DNA of 64,000 nt. It comes from Planoprotostelium fungivorum (lineage: Eukaryota; Evosea; Variosea; Cavosteliida; Cavosteliaceae). Below the pieces are notes generated by a model. The model did not search any database. It saw only the letters and a program-made list of their open reading frames with translations, and was not told the origin of the DNA. The translations under genes and the position numbers were made by a program. The DNA is taken from positions 50,801 through 114,800 of the forward strand of contig MDYQ01000184.1 of assembly GCA_003024175.1 (NCBI GenBank). Direction: 5' to 3'. Positions 23,577 to 33,238 of the stretch are shown piece by piece; position 1 is the first letter of the stretch; each line of letters starts with the position of its first letter.

Positions 23577-23934
23577 TCGCTGGACCTACTCCTTTGTAAC
23601 GAGTGTCATCACCTAACGTACGCACGTCTCTACAACACCCAACGACCTCCAGTCAAGTTGAGATATGTGTTCTGAAGATGAGATGACACATGGCTTACTG
23701 ATAGATCGATTCTTCGAAGAAGGGCTGAGGCCATCGCCCTTTTGACAGAAACCCATACATCAAAGAAAAATGGAATTCAGTCCACAGGCGAACACGAAAC
23801 ACCAACCAGCAATACCTTTAGTCTCAAACTGAAGTGGCGATCATCTTGGTGGGTCATTTATACGACGATTATGATCGACGATTATGATCGCGGATACTTG
23901 AATAGAATCTTGGGGGTCAAGACAAATCGATCTA

Positions 23935-25548
23935 GCATACATTCAACAGCCTTTCCTTCCTTTGGAAGAGATCCACCAAACAGAGACACATTACTCGGTT
24001 CTGGATCATCTCCAAACTCGGACCGTTTGGCCGCCGATTCTGTCTCATTCTCAGAGATGGAACATCAGAAGAACATCAATGTGAGCACCATCTGTCGCAC
24101 ACATCACAGATGTTACGCCCGGAGCAGAGTTCAAGACACTCATAGGTGACGGATCGAAAGGTCTTCCATCATCTGATTCAATTAGGAACACATCAGGGAG
24201 CTCTTCGTTCTCAGCATCTTTGAGCTGAAGCAGCGATTGATGGCCGCTGGAGTCTACAAGTTTGGAGGAGGGAGAGTAGGCATGATCAGTAACCTCCCCT
24301 CCATCAGCAAGGAGACAGTGAAGGCAAAAAGACACAAGAGGTGGAGAGAGTTGACTTAACCCGTGACGGTTTTGGGCCTCTCAACTTCCACGTGAGATGG
24401 GAAGGTGTAACACATCCACTGATACAGAACAGTTCAACGTTGAGAAGACCCAAAGACACGCACAGAGGATCAAGGAGGATGTTGAATGCTTTGAAATGAG
24501 CCAAACATTCACGATAGGAAGATTCATGCAGAAGGTACGGAAGAATCTGCATATTATTCAAATAATATCAAATGATTATTATTATTCAATATTCAATTAA
24601 TAATTATTAATTGCCTCACACACGGCGTCAGGTGAGACGATCACATACCAGAAGCAACCGTTCGCCACCAAGCATTACGGTCCCAATTTACGCTTTAGAC
24701 GTAGCGAATATTGGAGAGATTACGTTCGAATGGTGAATTCACTCATTAGAATAACCCATTCACACCATTCTACGATCTAATACTCGTCAGTATCCCAGCT
24801 TGAGGAGCAAAATCACCTCTACCTTGGGAGTCGTGTCCTTCTCAAGGTATGAGCCTGTGCGGCATAGACTTCCTCGAGTTAGGTGATGTAGGAGAAGTTG
24901 ATCAGAACGAATCAATTCAAAAGGAGAATTTGCCAAATAAGATCGATGTACATTTGATATACGGAAAGAATAACGGGGTAAGCGATCGTCATCATCCATC
25001 ATTCATCACCATCAATCATCGATCGTTCGTCATCATCGACTGCTCTTGTCATTCTTCATCACCATCGATCACACATTGTCATCATTCAATTGTTCATCGT
25101 CACCCATCATTCATCAACAAAGGTGAAGTTCCGATTCACACCTGGCTTGTACACCTGTAAGGAGACAACAAATCTGAGGGATGATCGTGATGGTGAGATA
25201 TCATCCATCAATATTGTTTGCCATCATCGCCACTCGTCATCATCAAAATATCAAAAACCATGAACACAAAGACAATCAGCAGCAACTTCGATCTCCATGC
25301 CAGTCCTCTGTTGGTACCAATGGATATCGGCAACCGTCCACAGACATCTCCCTCACTACTTGAGGCAGACTCATCTTGCACAACCACCCCAACAAGCGAA
25401 CGATGCACCTAGAGGGAAGAGAATGAGAATAAAAGACTCAAACCCAACTTCGCTGGTGGTATCTCAAGACGAAGATCTCTATTTCCAATTGAACCCGGCC
25501 TTACGAGATGTGTTTGACGAGAGAGATGTCCCTTATTCTTTGATTTGA
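23935..25548 (+). CDS. Unidentified gene or remnant with a SAP-like helix
   Basis: Coding-like exons on the plus strand, no family recognised. A segment at 23.94-24.06 kb reads RFWIISKLGPFGRRFCLIL, continuing RDGTSEEHQ; a short exon follows (TPGAEFKTLI or an alternative frame); 24.18-24.35 kb reads RELFVLSIFELKQRLMAAGV, continuing YKFGGGRVGMISNL, SAP-like in spacing; 24.6-24.75 kb holds THGVR then YQKQPFATKHYGPNLRFR; 24.9 kb ends IYGKNNG, joined by a CATCATC-rich intron to VKFRFTPGLYTCKET; the last part (25.43-25.55 kb) reads QDEDLYFQLNPALRDVFDER and stops at 25546-25548. Frames between exons cannot be joined with certainty, so decay is possible. Related pieces occur near 42.2-42.8 and 61.6-62.2 kb. 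Confidence 0.4.
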
Positions 25549-25590
25549 TGGCATTGTATATCTACGCAGCGGCACCTGAAACGAGCGCAT

Positions 25591-25720
25591 GATTTGGTTT
25601 TTCTGGTTGGTGTCCATGCATTTGGATCACTAATTTTTTCGTCGTGCATATTCCAGTAGTCGGGAGAGAAGTGATCCATTTTCAATGCACCATTTGACCA
25701 CCAACCGGAAAAACCGAATC
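25591..25720. mobile_element. MITE copy 1 (foldback, 130 bp)
   Basis: Ends are inverted repeats: GATTTGGTTTTTCTGGTTGG at the left and its near complement (…CCAACCGGAAAAACCGAATC) at the right, with further imperfect pairing inward around GGATCACT. Flanked by GCAT on both sides (25587-25590, 25721-25724), a likely 4-bp target duplication. No coding capacity. A second copy lies at 54234-54360 with different flanks. Confidence 0.8.
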
Positions 25721-25993
25721 GCATGTCGAAAAACAAATGTGATGTAAATGTTCTAGCTAGAGAGCCTACATAGTGTGCAGTTGACAAGCACTCTCTGCTT
25801 CATTTTGTTCTGAAGATCACGTCTTTCATCGCGTTCCGTTTTTCCTTTCCTTTCTCTTTGCATTTTCTTCTGAATGACTCCACGCATTTTCTTCGGATCA
25901 CTGCCACACCACAAATCCTCACACAACATCCTCTTCCCTTCTTGCACGCGCAGCTCATCTCTTCTTTCTAATCGGCAGAGGAGACAAGTGACG

Positions 25994-27202
25994 ATGAACG
26001 GGATAATCACCAGTCACGACATCACACGAGCCATCTTACACGCTGTGCTCAACAGAGACGTTGAACCAGAGGTTCATCTATACTGGAAGAGAAAACGCTC
26101 CTGGCCTGAGTCACACAACACAAGGAGGAAACAGTTTGCTCTCCTTCGCAGCACGTGCAAGCTGTGGAAAGACGTCGGTGAGAAGATGTCACAAACTGTT
26201 CTCTCTTCTGACGACGTCAGTGGACGGCTTCACTGACTGGCTGACCGACGATGATCTGCTTCTGGCTGTGAGAGAATGCATGGTAGACTCTGTTCGCTTC
26301 CTCTTGACTCGCGGAGGGCTAGATCCATCTGTACAAGACAATGAGCCAATTCGAATGGCTTGTCAAGATGGTTCGATCGAGATCGTACGACTACTCTTGA
26401 TCGATCCTCGAGTAGATCCATCAGCAAGTTGCAACTTTGCCTTCAGGATCGCAGCATTTAATGGACATGATGAAGTGGTACGGTTACTTTTGGCTGATCC
26501 TCGTGTGGATCCATCAACAGAAGACCACGAGGCCTTCTGGGACGCAGCATCATACGGACATGATGAAGTGGTACGGCTACTTTTGGCTGATCCTCGTGTG
26601 GATCCATCAGAAAGAGACAACGAGGCCTTCAGGAATGCAGCATCACAGGGACATGATGAAGTGGTACGGCTACTTTTGGCTGATCCTCGTGTGGATCCAT
26701 CAGCGTACGATAATTGGCCATCATAAAGGCGTCATACTGGGGACAAGGTCGAGTGGTGGAGCTACTTCTGGCTGATCCTCGTGTGGATCCATCAACAGAA
26801 GACGAAAAGGCCTTCAGGAAGGCAGCATTAAAGGGACAGGATGAAGTGGTACGGCTACTTTTGGCTGATCCTCGTGTGGATCCATCAACAAAAGACAATG
26901 AGGCCTTCAGGAAGGCAGCATCAAAGGGACAGGATGAAGTGGTACGGCTACTTTTGGCTGATTCTCGTGTGGATCCATCAACAGAAGACGAAAAGGCCTT
27001 CAGGAAGGCAGCATCAAAGGGACATGATGAAGTGGTACGGCTACTTTTGGCTGATCCTCGTGTGGATCCATCAACAAAAGACAATGAGGCCTTGAGGGAG
27101 GCAGCTGCAAACGGACATGATGAAGTGGTACGGCTACTTTTGGCTGATCCTCGTGTGGATCCATCAGCATTAGAGGGACATGGAGGCCTCAATTGTTTAT
27201 AA
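25994..27202 (+). CDS. F-box-like/ankyrin-repeat protein (one-base frameshift)
   Basis: Exon 1 from ATG 25994 encodes MNGIITSHDITRAILHAVLN and, 40 residues on, LLRSTCKLWKDV, reminiscent of an F-box. Intron 26178-26220 (GTGAGAAG...GTCAG) leads into about ten ankyrin repeats: DDLLLAVRECMVDSVRFLL, then units ending EVVRLLLADPRVDPS with period 31 residues. Repeats are nearly identical at DNA level (93 bp). One unit (26655-26747) is 92 bp, one base short, which shifts frame and would stop translation at 26724-26726; the array continues in another frame to 27202 (ALEGHGGLNCL end). Likely a substrate adaptor of a ubiquitin ligase if active. A sequencing error in this repetitive stretch is an alternative explanation. 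Confidence 0.75.
26469..27175 (+). repeat. 93-bp tandem repeat inside the ankyrin gene
   Basis: Eight copies of a 93-bp unit with core GATGAAGTGGTACGGCTACT then TTTGGCTGATCCTCGTGTGG and ATCCATCA. The spacing from 26469 through 26562, 26655, 26747 and 26840 is 93, 93, 92, 93. Copies differ mostly in the variable loop codons, implying recent expansion or gene conversion. Confidence 0.85.
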
Positions 27203-28011
27203 TAAAGCAATGATGAGTGAAATTTCGATAAATAAACGGTACGAGGAAATCTGGTTCTTTATCTTTGCTTTCGTTGGGGTCCATCTTATGAAAGGAAGTA
27301 TGATTGGCCTTTTTCATTCATTTTTGGCCATAGATTATTTTAAAGTGCTTTGGCATCGATCTATAGAGGAGGACGGTCAAACGATGATACGGTATCAACA
27401 GTGATCAACACATACAATGTTCACGTTCTCTCTTCTTTATTCTGATCATGATGAAGTTTGCAACTGAAACAGACCTCATCTTTTGGTGAAGTTTTCGAGT
27501 ATATTGCTCTGGACATTTGAAACTTCCGTGAAGATCGGTGTCAGGTGGTAGGCTATAACTGCAAGTTGTAATGATAAAAGATAGTATAGTAGAAGGCTAG
27601 GCCGAATAATGCATAAACAAAGAAATCTAATCCACAGCCGACACATCTTCCATCGAAGATGGGTGCCTGATAGACATGTGAATTGATGACATCAAACATG
27701 ATCTCACATCTCTCTCCATCTGTTCGACATCCACTGCGGCGACACGTCGTTTTAATCTCTGTATCATTTCCGCTCTCTGCTGAGGCGTCAAGTGGAAATC
27801 ATCATCCATGACAAAGATCAGCAGTCGAAAGATGATTTGTAGAGTCTGAGCCTTGTGTGTATAGATCTATGGGATACTTCTGATGAGTGAACGGAAGATA
27901 AATTGAGAGATGCTGTGATGTGAGCACTCAGTCTACAAACCGGTCGGGTAGGTGATGTGATGTCATTCCGCATCGATGTTGGATAATGGACCTCTATACA
28001 AGACTGTAGGT
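27203..28011. other. Mostly non-coding stretch with one short frame
   Basis: AT-rich and without recognisable genes except a 60-codon minus-strand frame (27627-27809) starting MDDDFHLTPQQRAEMIQRLK with an amphipathic helix; it may be a small gene, but nothing identifies it. Confidence 0.35.
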
Positions 28012-28214
28012 CTAATTCTCGTAGTCAATACGTCTCAGGTCGGCGATCAACTCCTCTTCCGTTATCCCAGCGTGATCAGGTGAAGTTACCTTTCTTATGT
28101 GAGCAATCCGTGACGTCTTCTCACTCGTTCATAGATCTCAGGTCTCCCAAGAGACCCTGCAAGCATTCGCGCACAATCGAAACCACGAAGCGAAAGCGAA
28201 TAAAGACAATGCAT
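28012..28214 (-). CDS. Possible small two-exon protein
   Basis: ATG 28214 opens MHCLYSLSLRGFDCARMLAG then SLGRPEIYE, a short intron starting GTGAGAAGAC and ending ATAAG, and a second exon with AGITEEELIADLRRIDYEN ending TAG 28012-28014. The N-terminus resembles a weak mitochondrial presequence. About 56 residues, family unknown. It lies roughly 450 bases upstream of NPRL3 in divergent orientation. Confidence 0.35.
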
Positions 28215-28666
28215 CTGATAAACAATCAAACGGACAGAGTGAGCGACGCTGATCCATGACACTGAGAATTTGATGAGTCAGCAGGTGCCAGAGTGGTATG
28301 GGCTGTTACAGATGGAAAGACTGGCACATCAACCGAAGTCCAAGTGATGTGGCTGCACATTGTTCTAGCATCTCACATGACATTAGCAATTCGAAGCATA
28401 CAATCTTCCATCACCGACACTCGCTCCTCAACTCCTTCCAAAACCGGCGCTCTGTAACTCTTTCTTCCAACTGGTATTTCGCTCTTGTGCTCTTCATCTC
28501 CATCTCATCGACATCCTCCAACCCCATAGTCACGTCATTTCACACCGTCTCATCTGCACGACATCCCATCCTCGAATCGTAGTGTCATCCCATCACACAC
28601 CAAATCACATCATCCCATCTCCTCCATCACGATCCACCATCACCTCCACCCTCTCACCTTCATCAG

Positions 28667-30589
28667 ACCATCGACAACACGTACTTTCTAGGTCACCCTG
28701 CCCTCTTAAGAGAGAGGGAAGATTCCTTCCTCGTCAACTCTCTGGGTAAGAGTCGCTCTGACCGTGACGTCCTCCGCATGTTCAATTTCTGCATCGTTTT
28801 GGCCGAAGAAGAGGGCTTACCGCACGATCCAGGTGACATTACCGTGACCTCCCACGTCAACTCATCTCTACAGCCCACAGTGATATGTACACTGTGGGCA
28901 CCATCAACCAGTACAGACACATGGTGGAACAGATCACAGTTGCATTAGAACACGAACAGTATCGTTGCTCTTATTTAGAAGAGCAGGCGAAATTCATGGC
29001 TCACATCAGGGAACAATGGCTCGTGGCACAGAGGGACGATCGATCGGACGTGCTCAAGCCGGGTGGGTCCGTCTACAACGATGTAGATGAGTGACTGGGG
29101 TAGATCATCAGGCCTTGACGTCGCAGCTGTTGAGTGTGTCTCACCTGGCGAGGGAGATGAGGGAGATCTATCACATGATCAGAGAGCAGGGAAATCTGAA
29201 CATCAGATTCAATGGGTGAGCGTGATCATCATCGTTGCATCGTGATCGCGATCATGATGATGATCGTGATCGTGTGATGTCATCGCGATCGCGATGATGA
29301 TGATGTGATCATGCATCGTCGACTCTTCATCGCACACCATGACGATCACCCTCATCATCTCATGAGAGACATCCACTGAACAAACGTCAGATGGGTCACG
29401 GTCATCTGCAGCTTAGACGATCCATCCGAACACTCTGAATTTCCCATCCGTCCATACCATACCCTCCTCCTCTTGACATCAACCAGCAAGCAGCGATGGT
29501 CCAACATATTGCCCCCCGACTCTTCACCTCTTCTCAGAAAACTCATCGAATCAGCTAAACCGACCAAATCATTCAGAGAGCTTCAGATCGAATTGGATAT
29601 ACCCTTTGCATATCTGTACAGGTGTGATGTCTCATGTGATGTCTCATGTGACGTCATGCCTCATGATGTCTTTCATCTCGTGATATCTCCTCACACCTCG
29701 CGATGTCTCTCGCATATCTCTTCTCTCGTCGAGAATAAAATGAAATAAAACATCGACTGAAGAGTTTCGCAGGTTGGCTGCACATCTTGTCTATTGGGGC
29801 AGGGCAAAGATAATCGACACGTTGACGAAGAACAACATCTACACCCTCAACCACAACCACAACCCCCTCTCTTATCGTCTCCTCAGCGAAGAATTTTCCC
29901 GGTATTTTCTCCGAATTTTCCACATGCTGAACTTTTCTCAGAACTTTCTCCCCCGGATTTCGATTCGAAGACATGATGGAGAGATTCTCCACCTCTAAGA
30001 CCTTGGGAGAGCACACGGACTACATCGTGACTCAATCTGTCCACCGAGAGTTTGTAGATACGGTCGTGTGGATGCTGCAGAAGGACCTCATCCTTCAACT
30101 CCACACCTTTGTCTATTTGAGAGTGCCGCCGCCCCAGACTAATCCGGCCCAAAATCCGTCGCAGGTGGCGAGGTGAGCGTTGTGGCCGGTTGTAGATGGA
30201 TGTATTGGCGCGTTGTAGAGGAGACTGACGGGGGCAGGCGGCAGGAGGAAGAGGGTGCGATGTATCCGAGCAGTCCCATTCCTTTGAAACCTTGGGAACT
30301 GACTCATCTGGAGAAGTTTAATGACAAGGGACCACTCTTTCAGACGTTGATCAGGTGACATGCATGTTGCGTCATCATCGTCTTTCGATCTCTTTCGATC
30401 TCGTCTCATGCAATCTCATCTGATGTGATGTGATCTGATCATACGAACAGGTTGTGCCCTTATTTTAGAGGCAGACACCATTTGGAGGAGATCATGTTCA
30501 GGATGAACATTTCGCGCGAAGACTTGAACAAAGTAATCACAAAGTATCAAAATGTATTGATCTGCTGTACACACGAGGGGTATAAATGA
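28667..30589 (+). CDS. NPRL3: NPRL3 (nitrogen permease regulator-like 3), GATOR1 subunit
   Basis: Conserved negative regulator of TORC1 (GATOR1/SEACIT complex, with NPRL2 and DEPDC5). Supported exons: TIDNTYFLGHPALLRE and RMFNFCIVLAEEEG (28.67-28.83 kb), YTVGTINQYRHMVEQITVAL with EHEQYRCSYLEEQAK (28.88-29.09 kb), RLAAHLVYWGRAKIIDTLTK (29.77 kb), TVVWMLQKDLILQLHTFVYL (30.05-30.12 kb), and the C-terminal PYFRGRHHLEEIMFRMNISR with a final winged-helix-like end, stop TGA 30587-30589. Each has a direct counterpart in human NPRL3 (for example LAAHLVYWGKA, VVWMLQRRLLIQLHTYV, YFRGRHHLEEIMYNE). The first exon(s), with the N-terminal ILVSS-like strand, were not fixed; ALVLFISISSTSSNP at 28.48-28.53 kb is a candidate. 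An intron near 30.18 kb carries the 11-mer at 30189. Confidence 0.9.
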
Positions 30590-30644
30590 CGAAGGAAATT
30601 GTACCGTAATACTGTATTTATTTTGTTCGGCTACAAAACGCTGT

Positions 30645-30680
30645 CTCCTCTGATGGATCAGCGATGATGCATCAGAGGAG
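30645..30680. other. Perfect 11-bp hairpin downstream of NPRL3
   Basis: CTCCTCTGATG (30645-30655) and CATCAGAGGAG (30670-30680) are exact complements around a 14-base loop, about 55 bases after the NPRL3 stop. It could be a 3' UTR structural element. The remaining 350 bases up to the next gene show no coding. Confidence 0.55.
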
Positions 30681-31031
30681 GCAACGGCCGTATCTCAACG
30701 ACTGCTGTCTTCAACTGTCGTCTTATCGTTTGTCATCATCTTAACTTCACATACAGGTTGAGATCTTGTTCTTTGACGGCTCTTGATGGTAGTCCAGTTA
30801 GGGAATCGCGGCAGCGGAGGTCGATCTCTTGTTCTTCAAGAATAATTATTCACGTGTCAATCGATAGGGCGTTGTGGGGTGTCTGGCTTCCATCTAATCA
30901 CTTTGAGATCAAGATGCGGGGCTTTTCTGTTTTCTGTCTATCTACTTTGAGATCGAGATATGGGGGTATAGTGCCTTCGAGCTCAGCATGTGGAGAAGGT
31001 CGATCAGATCAGATCACAACATCCACCCACC

Positions 31032-31886
31032 ATGCACACAACCACATGGATACTCCTCACGGTATGGATGAGATCCTATGTTCTTTCACCGCCTAAGCAC
31101 TTCTCAGATGATCTCGGTCGTCGCGGCCGAGCACTCCACCGGCTATAAGACAGCTCACATCGTGCTGATGTGCATCGCCTTCATCATTCTACTGCCTCTC
31201 GCTGCTTTCATCGCCCACTTTGCCAAATTATACAAGAAGAAGTGCTGCACTCCGTCTCATCACACCTTCTGATCACGTTTCAGGTGGCTGCCCTACCACG
31301 CCATTCTCAACACGGTCGCCTTCGTCTTAGTTGTCATCGCGTTTGCGTTGGGAGTAGTTCTGGGTGGAAATACATACACGTTACCGGGGAAGAACAAAAC
31401 GTTGAGGATCATCGTCGCGCACGCATGGATCGGAACCTTGGCTACCTTCTTTGTTGTCGTTCAATTCATCCTGGGTAAGTCCGTCATCACGATGATTACG
31501 ACGGGAGGGACAGTGATGATGATACGATGCAGGCATCGGTGCTCACGCTTATCACGACCACAGAGCGGAGAAAGATCCTTCAAAGAGAGGAACCCCCACC
31601 ATTCCAGTGACACCGACATGCACTTGAATCCAACTGATCGCGGCAGGGCATCATCCACCGTTGGCTGGGAAGGCTCACATTCTCGTTGGCCATATCAAAC
31701 ATCGCGTTGGGCATGGTGTTTGTGAAGGCAGCCACCGTTTGGATCGTTCTCTTCTGCGTGTGGGGCGGTGTGGTCGTCTTACTGTGGACCACACTCACCG
31801 CTCTGACGTGGCACAAGAGAGGAGAGAAGATGAAAGAGAAGAAGACAGAGATGGAGACAGCAGGGTTTAAGCCTGCGAGACAATAG
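31032..31886 (+). CDS. Cytochrome b561-type transmembrane protein
   Basis: Short protein (about 215 residues) with a predicted signal or leader (MHTTTWILLT) and a b561 helical core over five exons: TAHIVLMCIAFIILLPLAAF (helix with His), PYHAILNTVAFVLVVIAFAL (His), IVAHAWIGTLATFFVVVQFI (His), IIHRWLGRLTFSLAISNIAL (His), then a final helix WIVLFCVWGGVVVLLW and a basic tail, ending TAG or TAA just before 31887. The four helix-borne His fit two haem-b sites moving electrons across a membrane (ascorbate- or ferric-reductase-like). A DOMON domain is absent. The DHRAEKDPSKRGTPTIP exon carries a hydrophilic loop between helices. Exon borders are inferred from GTAAG/GTGAC donors. Confidence 0.8.
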
Positions 31887-31993
31887 ATGAACTCGTGTGA
31901 CAGCATGGAAAGTTCAAGTATTATATGATAATCGATTTCTTTTTTAACAAACAACGACCGCTGGGAAGCCCTCCAATCGGCGATCTAGATCTC

Positions 31994-33192
31994 ATGACGC
32001 AGCAGCTCTCCATCACTACGTTAGAGGCTTACCTCTTGAAGTCGGATCCTAAGAGCAGTAGAGATCAATTGCAAAGAGTGCGTCGTATCGCAGATTTCAT
32101 CAAGACCCAAGATGTCGCCGTCTTACAAGGTGTATGGGGCAGGTAAATTCTTTCGATTGAATGAGATTATTCGTAACATGCGTTGTTGAATGAGATCAGT
32201 AACGTCACACCCCTCCAAGATGCTGTCTCTGAAACCCACACTGTACCTCCCTTCTGCGCCGCATCGACCCTGATATCATTCCTCTGTGAGCCAGGGATCT
32301 TGTGAAGATGGACGAGTAACAATCCCAGCATACTTCTTGAACATCATCCTCTTCTGGTGGTGCAAGACTGGTGGTCTCTGGTTCTCATACAAGAAATCTT
32401 TTCGTCAGTTGTGGTATTCCAAACACATCTTCTCCACATCCATCGCAGCCAGGAGCGTCCAGGCTATCTTAATCGACATCAACTCCCAATGCAGTGGAAA
32501 GTATCTATTGATCTTCAACACCCAATTGGACGAAGAGTGATTATCACCAACCTTCATTCCATCCATCTCACTGATCGACAGTGAGAACGTCCAAGCGAAA
32601 CAAGTCCAAGAGATTCACAAGTTCATCAGTGACACAGTCTCCCAACTGAATTCTGCCAGACGAGATGGCAGACTACCTGGCTTCGATTTCGCCAGGACAG
32701 GTGTCCTCCTAACGGGAGACCTTGCGATGGACGCAGGCTCACCTTCTTATATCAAACTCAAGTCTTTGTTCGTCGCGAAGGATTTTTATTCTGATGTGAG
32801 TTGATGATGATGCACAAAATGCATGTTGAATGAACATAGGTACGAGACAAGAAGAAGGAAGGCGAACAAGTTCAGAAGGGACAGACGAAGGGAAAGAAGA
32901 AGACGTCAGGTGACGCACGGTTGTCCATCATGATCTGATGTCTTTGACAGACGAAGAAGAGACCGAACGAGTGGACACAGACAGCTACACGTACGACCCC
33001 TCCACCAATGACTTGGCCGACGGCCAGCCCATGAGGAGAGACTACATCTTTGGCCTCGACAATTACTTTGGTTCAACGTGGCATCAGCAATTCATGAAAT
33101 TAGAAGCCACAGAGTGTCTCATCCACAAGACACAAAAGTCTCATGAGCTGTCCAATCATCACGCCGTGACCGCCACCCTCTCCTTCCAATAA
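31994..33192 (+). CDS. Endonuclease/exonuclease/phosphatase-fold protein, probably catalytically dead
   Basis: Resembles neutral sphingomyelinase/DNase I-like enzymes in layout: an opening strand LSITTLEAYLLKSD, an early VAVLQGVWGR, a middle LLTGDLAMDAGSPSY, and a C-terminal LSNHHAVTATLSFQ ending 33192. In active members these positions read TLN, LQEVW, GDxN and SDH. Here Asn is replaced in the first strand, the metal-binding Glu by Gly, the GD-N by GDLAMD, and the Asp of SDH by Asn. Several introns (for example the GTGAGTTGATG one near 32.80 kb) break it. It starts about 108 bases after the b561 gene on the same strand (an in-frame ATG also exists at 31925). Middle exons around 32.2-32.5 kb are less certain. 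Confidence 0.65.
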
Positions 33193-33238
33193 ATCAAAAT
33201 AAATTCTCGTCTCCGTTCATTTATTTCACAATCTCTCT

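Noticed and set aside
24300-24420. PDZ- or RapGAP-like reading of GPLNFHVRWEGV
   Set aside because: The match is a single short stretch; the rest of the region does not extend a PDZ or RapGAP domain in one frame.
26363-27210. Long minus-strand frames opposite the ankyrin array (GSAKSSRTTSSC repeats)
   Set aside because: They are antisense shadows of the 93-bp coding repeat; the plus-strand translation gives clear ankyrin repeats.
29220-29340. Palindromic-looking GATCATGATGATCGTGATC tract as an origin or structural RNA
   Set aside because: Simple GATC/ATGATG repeats lie in an NPRL3 intron; such tracts recur throughout the window and give no specific structure.
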